Below, piece after piece: positions 25,270 to 32,854 of a DNA stretch of 64,000 bases. The position numbers and the translations under genes were made by a program. Under the pieces are notes generated by a model. That model was not told the DNA's origin and did no database searches. It saw only the letters and a program-made list of their open reading frames with translations. Within the stretch, counting starts at the first letter, position 1. Each line of letters opens with the position of its first letter. The DNA is from Williamsia deligens (GTDB taxonomy: Bacteria; Actinomycetota; Actinomycetes; Mycobacteriales; Mycobacteriaceae), in the NCBI RefSeq assembly GCF_024171765.1, contig NZ_JAMTCI010000001.1, forward strand, positions 186,001 through 250,000, in the 5' to 3' direction.

Positions 25270-26973
25270 GTGGACGTCGACGTCATCGTGGTGGGAGCCG
25301 GACTCTCCGGTCTCGTCGCCGCACACGAGCTGACCGCGGCGGGGCGTCGGGTCGCGTTGCTCGACCAGGAGAACGCGGCCAACCTCGGCGGGCAGGCGTG
25401 GTGGTCGTTCGGCGGCCTCTTCTTCGTCGACAGCCCGGAGCAGCGACGCCTGCGCGTGCACGACTCCGTCGAACTCGCCTGGCGTGACTGGCAGAACAGC
25501 GCCGGCTTCGACCGTCTCGACGACGAGGACTCGTGGGCCGTGCAGTGGGCCCGCGCCTACGTCGAGTTCGCGGCGGGCGAGAAGCGGTCCTGGCTCGACG
25601 GTCACGGCATCACCTTCCTGCCCACCGTCGGGTGGGCCGAACGCGGTGGCCTGCGCGCCGACGCCCACGGGAATTCGGTGCCGCGCTTCCACGTCGCCTG
25701 GGGCACCGGCACGGGGATCGTCCGCCCGTTCGCCGAATCCGCCCGCCGCGCCGCGACGCAGGGGACGCTCGCGTTCCACCACCGCCACCGCGTCGACGAG
25801 TTGATCGTCGAGGGCGGCGCCGTCGTCGGTGTCCGCGGGTCGCTGCTCGAGCCGGATGTCGCCGTGCGCGGAGCACCCACGTCCCGGGTCGTCGTCGGCG
25901 ACTTCGAGCTGCGCGCGCAGGCCGTCGTCGTCACGTCCGGCGGGATCGGCGGCAACCACGAACTGGTCCGCAAGTTCTGGCCGGAACGTCTCGGCACCCC
26001 TCCGCGGACGATGGTCACCGGTGTCCCCGAACACGTCGACGGGCGGATGCTGGGCATCGCCGAGACCGCCGGCGCGCGGTTGGTGAACCGGGATCGTATG
26101 TGGCACTACACCGAGGGCGTCGCCAACTGGGATCCGATCTGGCCGTCGCACGGCATCCGGATCCTCCCCGGACCGTCGTCGATGTGGTTCGACGCGCTCG
26201 GCCGCAGACTCCCCGATCCGTGCCTGCCCGGCTTCGACACGCTCTCCACCCTCCGTCACCTGCGGACCACACCCGACATCGCCGACCACGACCACTCGTG
26301 GTTCGTGCTCAACAAGCGCATCATCGCCAAGGAGTTCGCCCTCTCGGGGTCGGAGCAGAACCCCGACATCACCTCGGGTGGTCGCATGGCGATGGTGCGC
26401 GAACGCGTCTTCGGTTCCGGCGCACCGGGACCTGTGCAGGCGTTCATCGACAAGGGTGTCGACTTCGTGACCGCGTCGACCGTCGAGGAACTCGTCGCGA
26501 AGATGAACGGCCTGACCGACTCGGCCCTGCTCGACGCCGCGACCGTCCGTCGACAGATCGAGGCGCGCGACGCCCAGCTCGACAACGCGTACAGCAAGGA
26601 CAGCCAGATCATGGCGATCCGCAACTCGCGGGCGTTCATCGGCGAGCGACTCGGCCGCACCGCCGCGCTCGGCAAGATCCTCGATCCCGACGACGGCCCG
26701 CTGATCGGCGTGAAGCTGCACGTGTTGACGCGGAAGTCGTTGGGCGGGATCCAGACCGACCTGTCCTCACGCGTCCTTGGTCTCGACGGCGAGCCCGTGG
26801 AGGGGTTGTTCGCCGCCGGCGAGGCGGCCGGGTTCGGCGGCGGCGGCGTGCACGGCTACAACTCGCTGGAGGGCACGTTCCTGGGCGGGTGCCTGTTCTC
26901 CGGCAGGACAGCCGGCCGGGCGATCGACGCCGCGCTCGGCACCCGGCCGGTCGCCAGTCGCGAGAACGCGTAG
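25270..26973 (+). CDS. FAD-binding dehydrogenase (KstD-like/Rv0785 family)
   Basis: A 567-aa flavoprotein of the succinate dehydrogenase/fumarate reductase and 3-ketosteroid-dehydrogenase superfamily. The N-terminal dinucleotide fold is VIVVGAGLSGLVAAHEL, then NLGGQAWWSFGGL, VVVTSGGIGGN, and the C-terminal FAD site LFAAGEAAGFGGGGVHGYNSLEGTFLGGCLFSGRTAG. Length and layout match the M. tuberculosis Rv0785 group, whose substrate is not known to me. GTG 25270 has GGAGG 6 nt upstream. It forms an operon with the HugZ-like gene 12 bp downstream, and both would use flavins. Confidence 0.9.
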   Translation: MDVDVIVVGAGLSGLVAAHELTAAGRRVALLDQENAANLGGQAWWSFGGLFFVDSPEQRRLRVHDSVELAWRDWQNSAGFDRLDDEDSWAVQWARAYVEFAAGEKRSWLDGHGITFLPTVGWAERGGLRADAHGNSVPRFHVAWGTGTGIVRPFAESARRAATQGTLAFHHRHRVDELIVEGGAVVGVRGSLLEPDVAVRGAPTSRVVVGDFELRAQAVVVTSGGIGGNHELVRKFWPERLGTPPRTMVTGVPEHVDGRMLGIAETAGARLVNRDRMWHYTEGVANWDPIWPSHGIRILPGPSSMWFDALGRRLPDPCLPGFDTLSTLRHLRTTPDIADHDHSWFVLNKRIIAKEFALSGSEQNPDITSGGRMAMVRERVFGSGAPGPVQAFIDKGVDFVTASTVEELVAKMNGLTDSALLDAATVRRQIEARDAQLDNAYSKDSQIMAIRNSRAFIGERLGRTAALGKILDPDDGPLIGVKLHVLTRKSLGGIQTDLSSRVLGLDGEPVEGLFAAGEAAGFGGGGVHGYNSLEGTFLGGCLFSGRTAGRAIDAALGTRPVASRENA

Positions 26974-26985
26974 GAGGAACCCTTC

Positions 26986-27789
26986 ATGGCCGAGACACCG
27001 CGCGACCACGGCGATCCCGGTGACGCACCGTCGGTGCCGTCGCCGCTGACCGCACCGATCAACCCGGTCCGTCCGAGTGCGGCGGAGGAGGCGCGGACCA
27101 TCGCGGCGTCGACGAACACCGCGACGCTCGCGACCCTCACCGCCGACGGCGACCCCTGGGCGTCGTACGTGACGTTCGGTCTGCTCGGTGGCGATCCGGT
27201 GCTGTGCGTGTCCCACATGGCCGAGCACGGACGCAACCTCGCGTCGGATCCGCGTGCGAGCCTGGCCGTCGTCGCACCGACATCCGACACCGATCCCCTC
27301 GCGGGCAGTCGGATCACGCTGGCGGGCCGCGTCGCGAAGCCCGTTCGCGACGAGTACGCCGCCGCGCGCACCGCACACCTCGCCGCCGTGCCGGCCGCGA
27401 GGTATTACGTCGACTACAGCGACTTCACGCTGTGGGTGCTGCACGTCGACCGCGTGCGGTGGGTGGGCGGATACGGGCGGATGGACTCGGCCACCGGAGC
27501 GGATTACGCGGCGGCACAGCCCGATCCGGTCGCGCCGCTGTCGGCTCCTGCCGTCGAGCACCTCAACGCCGACCACGCCGACTCGCTGGTGGCGATGGCC
27601 GGGGCGTTCGGCGGGTTCCCCGACGCGACCGCGGCCACGTGCACGGCGGCCGATCGCTACGGACTCGACCTCAAGGTGACGACGCCGCGCGGGATCGCGT
27701 ACACCCGCGTCGGGTACGCGTCGCCGATCGACGGCATCGACGACCTCCGCGCCGCGACAGTCGATCTCGCCCGCCGCGCCCGCTCCTGA
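26986..27789 (+). CDS. HugZ-like FMN-binding split-barrel protein with DUF2470
   Basis: A 267-aa protein: residues 30-170 form a pyridoxamine-phosphate-oxidase-like split barrel (TNTATLATLTADGDPWASYVTF, HGRNLASDPRASLAVV, RVRWVGGYGRM), and residues 180-262 a DUF2470-type helical domain (PAVEHLNADHADSLVAMAGAF with conserved HLNADH). This two-domain layout is shared with the heme-degrading HugZ family and with plastid/actinobacterial homologues of unknown activity. A strong ribosome site (AGGAGGA) precedes ATG 26986. It is co-transcribed with the flavoprotein gene upstream; the dyad repeat array C follows. Confidence 0.87.
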   Translation: MAETPRDHGDPGDAPSVPSPLTAPINPVRPSAAEEARTIAASTNTATLATLTADGDPWASYVTFGLLGGDPVLCVSHMAEHGRNLASDPRASLAVVAPTSDTDPLAGSRITLAGRVAKPVRDEYAAARTAHLAAVPAARYYVDYSDFTLWVLHVDRVRWVGGYGRMDSATGADYAAAQPDPVAPLSAPAVEHLNADHADSLVAMAGAFGGFPDATAATCTAADRYGLDLKVTTPRGIAYTRVGYASPIDGIDDLRAATVDLARRARS

Positions 27790-27802
27790 CCCACGCCCCA
27801 CC

Positions 27803-27982
27803 CGTCGAGTGGGCGTTTGGAGACGTCGAGTGGGCGTCTGTGTACGTCGAGTGGGCGTTCGACGACGAGCCGACGCCTCCAACCGCCCAATCGACGTCTC
27901 CAACCGCCCAACCGACGTCTGTAAGCGCCCAACCGACGTCTGTAAGCGCCCAACCGACGTCTCCAACCGCCCACCCGACGAG
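27803..27982. repeat. 21-bp dyad repeat array, locus C (3 forward + 5 inverted units)
   Basis: Forward units at 27803, 27824 and 27845 (CGTCGAGTGGGCG core), a 5-bp centre, then inverted units at 27871, 27892, 27913, 27934 and 27955, each exactly 21 bp. The units at 27913 and 27934 are identical, which points to recent tandem duplication. The array lies between the convergent HugZ-like and LemA genes. Because 21 is a multiple of 3 the frames stay open, giving a spurious heptad-repeat ORF on the minus strand. Confidence 0.9.
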
Positions 27983-28012
27983 TTCGGGCGGGGTGCCAGA
28001 CCCGTCCGGCCG

Positions 28013-28576
28013 TCAGAAGCTGACGGTCGGCGGCGCCTGCTGACCCTCAGGGGCCTTGTAGAACTCCCGGCGACCGACCTTGGCGACTCCGGAGAAGAAC
28101 ATCCACGGGATCGTCGAGACCAGGGTGTTGAGCGTGCTCACGGCGTCGTTGTAGTACTGGCGGGCGAACGAGATCTGGTTCTCGGTGTCGGCGAGCTGCC
28201 GCTGCAGGTCGAGGAAACCGCTGTCCGCCTTGAGATCCGGGTACGCCTCGGCGACGGCCATCACGTCGACGAGCGCCTTCTGCAACTGGGCGTCGGCGGC
28301 GGCCTTCTCCGGCACCGCACCACCCTGCGCGGCGGAGGCGACGCGCGACCGCGCCTCGGTCACGGCCTCGAGGACGCCCTTCTCGTGCGATGCGTAGCCC
28401 TTCACCGTGTTGACCAGGTTCGGGATCAGGTCCGCGCGGCGGGTCAGCTGGACGTCGATGCCGCCGAGCGCCTCCTGTGCCCCGATGTCGGCCTTGCGCA
28501 GCTTGTTGAAGCCGACGACGCCGGCGATCACCAGCAGCACGACGATGACGACGATCACGATCACCGCGATCAGCAT
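28013..28576 (-). CDS. LemA family protein
   Basis: A 187-aa membrane-anchored protein: one N-terminal transmembrane helix (residues 2-24), then a long helical bundle with the LemA hallmarks NKLRKADIGAQEALGGIDVQLTRRADLIPNLVNTVKGYA and ENQISFARQYYNDAVSTLNT, ending in FYKAPEGQQAPPTVSF. The function of LemA proteins is not well defined. ATG 28576 has GGAGGA upstream. It follows the DUF2207 gene by 19 bp, a pairing common across bacteria, and the two products likely act together at the membrane. Confidence 0.93.
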   Translation of the reverse strand: MLIAVIVIVVIVVLLVIAGVVGFNKLRKADIGAQEALGGIDVQLTRRADLIPNLVNTVKGYASHEKGVLEAVTEARSRVASAAQGGAVPEKAAADAQLQKALVDVMAVAEAYPDLKADSGFLDLQRQLADTENQISFARQYYNDAVSTLNTLVSTIPWMFFSGVAKVGRREFYKAPEGQQAPPTVSF

Positions 28577-28595
28577 GCGATTCCTCCTCCGGTTG

Positions 28596-30356
28596 TCACC
28601 ACGAACCACCGCCTCCTCCGCCGCCGCCCCCGCCACCGGAGAATCCCCCGCCGGAGAACCCGCCGCCCGAGCTCGACGACGACTTCTGCGTCGCCTCGTA
28701 GGACGAGATCGCCGACGACACCGACGACGAGAAATCCGAGGGGAACGCCGCGAACGTCCCGGCACCGTATCCGGCGTAGAAGCCGGGACCACCCGCAAAC
28801 CACGTCGGCGCGGGCGGGTCCTCGCCCATCTGTACGCGGTACTTCTCGGCCCACACATCGGCGACACCGAACGCGACGGCCCACGGGATGTACTGCGTGT
28901 ACAGCTCCCGGTGGCCGCTGAAGTCGAATCGTGCCTCCGACGAGCGCGTCCCCAGCACCCGTCGGAACCCGCCCACCTGCGACCAGACATCGCGGCCCTT
29001 CTTGGTCCGGAACGTGACCGCGCCGGGCTGCAACACCGGCAGGCACACGACCGCGAACGCAGCGAACGGCAACCCGAGCAGCGACATCGAGAGCGGGTTC
29101 CAGATGTAGATCACCGCGGCGACGATCGCGGCCAGGATCAACGCCAGGCGCGCTCCCTGCGCGAGCCGCGCCGCCTCCAGCAGCCCCGACGACCGTCCCC
29201 ACGAGGCCAGGGCGCTGTCGAAGCCGGACCGGACGTCCTTGAGGTGTCTGCCGGCGTCGGCATCGGACGGATCGGCGACGAACTCCGCCCCCGACCGCAC
29301 CCCGAGCGACGCGGCCACATCCTGCGTCACCGAGTCCACCGGGGCGGTCGGGCTCTCGCCGCCACGGATGGTCCAGGTGTCCCCCTGCTTGGCGACGGTC
29401 GCGACACCCCGCTCGCCCATCTCCAGGATCGTGGCGGCGAACAGGTCGTCGGAGGTCGCCTCGGTCATCACGAACGCCCCCTGGGCCGGGCCGATCCCCG
29501 CCGGCGGCGCGTACATCAGCGGGAAGGCGGGCTCCGGCTCGTGGGTGCTGCGCACGATGAACCCGGCCACGCCCGCCGCGAGGAGCGCCAGCACGCCGAC
29601 GACGACGGCCCACGGCACCGAACGCCCGAACACCGCGTCGAAGGCGACGGTCCACGGGAGGGACACGCGGTCCGGCGGCGGCACGTCGATCGCCGTCTGC
29701 ACCGTGACCGGCGTGTGCGGCTCGAGCTCGCCGGTGGTGACCGTCAGCGTCGTACCCGACGCCTGCGCCGTGCACCCGGTGGTCGAGGCCGTGCCGACGG
29801 CGCACCGCGTCTGTCGCGGTGCTGCGGGCAGCTCGACGCGGATCGCACTGCGGGTGATGGGCATCTGCCATCCGCCGGGGATGACGTTCCAGTAGAACTG
29901 CGACCCCGCCGCACCGTTCTCCGCACGTCCCAGCACCCCGGCGATGGTGTACTCGATGACGTAGCGGTGCCGCCCGCTGATGGTGGTGTCCGCGTCACCG
30001 ATCTTCGCGACCCGATAACGGCCGTTGCTCTGTGTACTGACGTCGAGACCGTCGGGGCGGCCGTCGCGGGTCACCGCGATGTCCTCGGGGACGAGGCGCA
30101 CGTGGTGATCGGACGGGTCGACGACGTCGAAGAAGCGGAAGATGCCGTGCTTGGAGACGGGGAAGTCCACGTCGAGGGTCTCGGTGGCGCGCAGTCGACC
30201 GTCCGCGGCGACCCGGAAATCGGCCGAGTAGTCGACGATGCGCGCGGTCTCCGTGGTCGGTGAGCCGGAATCATCTCCGGCCCCCGACAGCAGGGGGATG
30301 AACATCGCCCCCACGGCGACGAGCAGACCCACCACCACGGTGATCGCTCGCCTCAT
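28596..30356 (-). CDS. DUF2207 membrane protein with Gly-rich tail
   Basis: A 586-aa protein: an N-terminal signal anchor (residues 1-25), an extracellular beta-rich domain (residues 38-235: IVDYSADFRVAADGRLRATETLDVDF, HGIFRFFDV), a transmembrane helix near 250-270, a cytoplasmic part, two more helices near 400-440, and a C-terminal tail ending in SGGGFSGGGGGGGGGGGSW. This layout matches the DUF2207/YciQ family, often paired with LemA. The low-complexity tail is shared by the family. GTG/ATG choice: ATG 30356 begins MRRAITVVVG. The pair is followed, convergently, by repeat array C. Confidence 0.9.
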   Translation of the reverse strand: MRRAITVVVGLLVAVGAMFIPLLSGAGDDSGSPTTETARIVDYSADFRVAADGRLRATETLDVDFPVSKHGIFRFFDVVDPSDHHVRLVPEDIAVTRDGRPDGLDVSTQSNGRYRVAKIGDADTTISGRHRYVIEYTIAGVLGRAENGAAGSQFYWNVIPGGWQMPITRSAIRVELPAAPRQTRCAVGTASTTGCTAQASGTTLTVTTGELEPHTPVTVQTAIDVPPPDRVSLPWTVAFDAVFGRSVPWAVVVGVLALLAAGVAGFIVRSTHEPEPAFPLMYAPPAGIGPAQGAFVMTEATSDDLFAATILEMGERGVATVAKQGDTWTIRGGESPTAPVDSVTQDVAASLGVRSGAEFVADPSDADAGRHLKDVRSGFDSALASWGRSSGLLEAARLAQGARLALILAAIVAAVIYIWNPLSMSLLGLPFAAFAVVCLPVLQPGAVTFRTKKGRDVWSQVGGFRRVLGTRSSEARFDFSGHRELYTQYIPWAVAFGVADVWAEKYRVQMGEDPPAPTWFAGGPGFYAGYGAGTFAAFPSDFSSSVSSAISSYEATQKSSSSSGGGFSGGGFSGGGGGGGGGGGSW

Positions 30357-30471
30357 GGGCAGGGAGCGTAGTCCACTCCGGGGAGAATGCCCGGGTTACG
30401 ACCATCCCGCCCGTGACCAGCCGGTTTCGACGGTGCCGGGCACCTTTGCTACCGTTGCAGAGCTTCACCCA

Positions 30472-30547
30472 GGGGCTATAGCGCAGTTGGTAGCGCGTCT
30501 CGTTCGCATCGAGAAGGTCGGGAGTTCGATTCTCCCTAGCTCCACCA
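30472..30547 (+). tRNA. tRNA-Ala(CGC)
   Basis: A 76-nt cloverleaf including an encoded CCA. Acceptor GGGGCTA pairs with TAGCTCC; the G3-U70 wobble pair that marks tRNA-Ala is present. D arm GCGC/GCGC with AGTTGGTA loop; anticodon stem TCTCG/CGAGA with loop TTCGCAT, anticodon CGC reading GCG; T arm GGGAG-TTCGATT-CTCCC. Bases 30506-30526 are duplicated exactly at 32486, marking use of this gene as an integration site. Confidence 0.97.
30506..30526 (+). repeat. left att repeat (inside tRNA-Ala)
   Basis: GCATCGAGAAGGTCGGGAGT followed by T, running from the anticodon loop into the T arm. Identical to 32486-32506. The intact tRNA end is here, so this is the side that restores the gene. Confidence 0.75.
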
Positions 30548-30625
30548 CGACATTGAAGTTCAGAGAGCGTTCCCGGTCTGACCGGGGCGCCCCCCGGTTT
30601 CTGTCCGCAGTTCTTCCGCAGCAGA

Positions 30626-30806
30626 TTCGCGGGATCGCCGCATCGAGCGCGCCCGCGACGGCATCGAGGTCGGAGTCCAAGAGGTCGGCGTACTCGTCCG
30701 ACGTCTTCGACGTCATCGACGCCTTCGCGAGTCCGAGCATCCGCTGTCCGCGGACGTCGGCGCCGGCCGACACCGCCAGTGACGCGGCCGTGTGACGAAG
30801 GTCGTC
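30626..30806 (-). pseudogene. tyrosine recombinase (integrase) C-terminal remnant
   Basis: On the minus strand the frame contains DLRHTAASLAVSAGADVRGQRMLGLA and then DEYADLLDSDLDAVAGALDAA, matching the last 60 residues of phage-type integrases: the HxLR-H box with its Arg, and the region of the catalytic Tyr. The first His of the box is replaced (QDDLRH), the KVVQRMLGH segment is disturbed, and nothing resembling the N-terminal or core-binding domain lies upstream. The open frame runs on through the antisense of the tRNA. The gene ends towards the tRNA, as integrases of tRNA-borne islands usually do. Confidence 0.75.
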
Positions 30807-31263
30807 CTGACCGCCACCCTGCAGTCGATCTGCGGTACCAGGGGAGATGAGCGGTTCGGACACCCCACCTCTCGCGGAGCGTACGGTCTAGACGACCCCC
30901 GGCCGACCCTCCCAGCGTCACGTCGGTCCGTGGGTGGCCCCCGCCTGGCCACCGGGGTTGGAAGCGCCCGGGCGACGGCCGGCGGCCCGCCAACTCGGGG
31001 GAGGATTGGCGGGCCACCGGCTGCGGCCACATCTTCGCCGCGGATCAGGTCTGAGTCTCTCTGCTCACCGTCGACACAGGTAGCCGTTCCGGCCACCCCT
31101 CGCCCGGGATACTGGACGGCTCGCGCTGTACTTGCCCCGGGGCCCGTGCGCGAAGCGATCGTCCGCGCGGGGCGCGTGAGACCGCGCGACGACACGGGCG
31201 GTCTTGGGTGGAGGTTTCGCCAAAGCCGCATCCCGCGGCCGCTTCGGGAGGATCGTCCGCCTC

Positions 31264-31398
31264 ATGTGCCCCGACTGCGCGTTCCGCATCGTCACCTCGA
31301 CGATGACAGGGGAACTGCGCGCCGACGGCACCCGCGACGACGTCGTCCTCCGCTACTGCTCACCCGACTGCGCACTCAACGGCACACGACCTGCCTGA
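31264..31398 (+). CDS. small Cys-rich (zinc-ribbon-like) protein
   Basis: A 44-aa ORF starting MCPDCAFRIVTS and ending YCSPDCALNGTRPA, with C-x2-C and C-x3-C pairs separated by about 27 residues, a spacing that could bind one zinc ion. No family recognised and no clear ribosome site. It lies within the decayed tRNA-linked element, where small accessory proteins of this kind are common. A longer frame from 31204 exists but adds a low-complexity N-terminus. Confidence 0.35.
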   Translation: MCPDCAFRIVTSTMTGELRADGTRDDVVLRYCSPDCALNGTRPA

Positions 31399-31463
31399 CG
31401 GAGCAACTGTGTCCTCCGGTCGGTCGATGCGCAATCGTCACCCGGGGTGGCCATCGACGATGC

Positions 31464-31890
31464 ATGGTGGCCACCGGACTCGAGGTGACGCTGCACCAGG
31501 GCCGTGAGCGCGCCGAGGTGTCGCGCTTCACCCGCACCCTCGATGGAATCGTGCTGTCCCTGCGCGAGATCGATCAGGTCTATCTGACCCGCGCACCGCG
31601 GGCGACGTGGGTGCAGGCGGATCTCAAGCACCGCCGCGACCGCAGACGGCAGCCGTCTCGCCGGGCTCGTCGCGCCGAACAAGGGCGTGCAAGCGGTCTC
31701 TCTCGCCACCTAGAACGACGAGCGCGTGGACGCCGGGTGGAAGCTGTCGGACAGTGTGAGGATCCACCTCACACACGACGAGGGGTTCCCCTGTGGTCAC
31801 GTAGTCCGCGGCATTCACGTCTTTCGCCCTGCGCCGGTGTGGGTGCCCACGCTCGATGACGCGTTGGCCGAGGACAGCACCCGCGGCTGA
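31464..31890 (+). pseudogene. frameshifted hypothetical gene in the tRNA-linked element
   Basis: Starting at ATG 31464 the frame reads MVATGLEVTLHQGRE, then SRFTRTLDGIVLSLREID, up to TWVQA. From about 31620 protein-like sequence continues in the next frame: SSTAATADGSRLAGLVAPNK, an in-frame TAG (31711-31713), then GWKLSDSVRIHLTHDEGFPC and VVRGIHVFRPAPVWVPTLDD, ending with TGA at 31888. One frameshift and one stop therefore break a gene of about 140 codons. Family unknown; the continuation rests on composition and plausible folding patterns only. Confidence 0.4.
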
Positions 31891-32017
31891 CGGAACCGTC
31901 GGCGTCCCGAGCGCGCCCGACGTAGGCGAGCATCCTCGGCGCCGTGGGCCACGCCCTCACCACCGCCGCGGCCGACCCCTGCGAAGGGGAAGCGAAAGCG
32001 CTCGCAAGAATGTTCGC

Positions 32018-32245
32018 ATGTCGCAGAACGACCACGATATGAACGCCATCCCCACCGGTGACCCGATGCCCCAGCTCGTGCACAAGGCGCGTAGCCGCCC
32101 ACGCGACGAGAACGCAATCACCGAATCGGTCCGCGCGTGCATCGCCGTTGGCTACGACTGGAGCGACATCGGCCCCGCCATCGGACTGAGCGTCAACGAA
32201 GCCCGCGAGCGGTGGCGGCACCTGCAGGGCGACCCTCGGGCGTAG
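32018..32245 (+). CDS. small HTH-like hypothetical protein
   Basis: A 75-aa protein, MSQNDHDMNAIPTG at the start, with RDENAITESVRACIAVGYDWSDIGPAIGLSVNEARERWRHL forming a probable three-helix, helix-turn-helix-like unit. Its last part resembles the DNA-recognition arrangement of small regulators, but I cannot assign a family. It lies near the right end of the tRNA-linked element. No strong ribosome site precedes ATG 32018. Confidence 0.45.
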   Translation: MSQNDHDMNAIPTGDPMPQLVHKARSRPRDENAITESVRACIAVGYDWSDIGPAIGLSVNEARERWRHLQGDPRA

Positions 32246-32485
32246 CGAGGTCGGTGCCGCGGCCCACTGCTAGAACCGCGACACCTCGGCAACCTCGGCC
32301 ACCGTGATCACAGGCTTCACTGCTGCACCGCGTGCGAAACCAGGCCGGCCAATGTTGGACACACCCGTCAGCTCTGGCCAGATGGGTCACCACGTCTCAA
32401 GCGCAGGGGTGCAACGCGAGCGGTGACCCGCCGCAACGAGACTCCAGCCTTCTCGGTGCCTGCAGACGTCCGGTTCGTAGAGCGT

Positions 32486-32506
32486 GCATCGAGAAGGTCG
32501 GGAGTT
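32486..32506 (+). repeat. right att repeat (partial tRNA copy)
   Basis: Exact 21-bp copy of tRNA-Ala positions 30506-30526. Flanking bases differ at once on both sides, so only the crossover core is shared. It does not form a tRNA. Confidence 0.75.
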
Positions 32507-32538
32507 TTGAGCCATGTTCAGAATCGGAGGGTGGACCC

Positions 32539-32838
32539 GTGACCAGCGAGAACGTGACGACGACCGAGCCCGTCGACGCCGTCGCACGACGTCGCCCGAC
32601 GCTTCGACCAGCTGCAGAAGATCTATTCTGCGGGGCCGTTTTCGCAGCGATCTGGCAGCACCAGAGGGTGTCCATCGATGACATGCACGACGAGACCCCG
32701 TGGCGACTGTTCACCGCCGACATCATCGCCGAGCTGCCGATCTCGCAGGACGACAACACCCCGATCGCGGACATCGCGAGGACGCTCGTCGCACGGGACC
32801 ACCCGGGGCCGGACACGGCGAACCGCACGGACAGCTGA
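32539..32838 (+). CDS. hypothetical protein next to the right att repeat
   Basis: A 99-aa product beginning MTSENVTTTEPVDA, with a hydrophobic AAEDLFCGAVFAAIWQHQRVS segment and DETPWRLFTADIIAELPIS; no family recognised. GTG 32539 is chosen because GGAGG lies 8 nt upstream; the longer frame from 32332 crosses the att repeat and looks non-coding. It sits 33 bp outside the right att copy, so it may belong to the chromosome rather than the element. It converges on the methyltransferase gene at 32855. Confidence 0.4.
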   Translation: MTSENVTTTEPVDAVARRRPTLRPAAEDLFCGAVFAAIWQHQRVSIDDMHDETPWRLFTADIIAELPISQDDNTPIADIARTLVARDHPGPDTANRTDS

Positions 32839-32854
32839 CGACCGCACCCGACCG

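Larger units (their letters stand above)
30506..32506. mobile_element. decayed integrative element inserted at tRNA-Ala
   Basis: A 2.0-kb segment bounded by two identical 21-bp direct repeats. It contains an integrase C-terminal remnant next to the tRNA, a possible zinc-ribbon ORF, a frameshifted gene and a small HTH-like ORF. About 450 bp (30807-31263) between the integrase remnant and the first small ORF hold no gene I can support, only GC-rich sequence with short repeats of GGCGGGCC type. The size, broken genes and missing integrase N-terminus say this is the deletion remnant of a larger island or prophage. Confidence 0.7.

Noticed and set aside
26767-27966. 399-aa minus-strand ORF with a heptad repeat (ETSVGRL units)
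   Set aside because: The repeat part is simply the translation of the 21-bp DNA array C, and the rest is antisense to two clear genes. Similar short heptad ORFs appear at arrays A and B in whatever frame is open.
5950-27982. Arrays of 21-bp units considered as CRISPR
   Set aside because: There are no unique spacers of 30 bp or more, units are contiguous, orientation flips inside each array, and no cas genes are present.
31624-31818. Minus-strand 64-aa ORF opposite the broken element gene
   Set aside because: It is partly protein-like but the plus-strand frames give longer continuous stretches; kept only as an alternative for that region.
32478-32530. A second tRNA gene at the right att repeat
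   Set aside because: Only 21 bp match tRNA-Ala; acceptor and D arm are missing, and the T loop is not continued.
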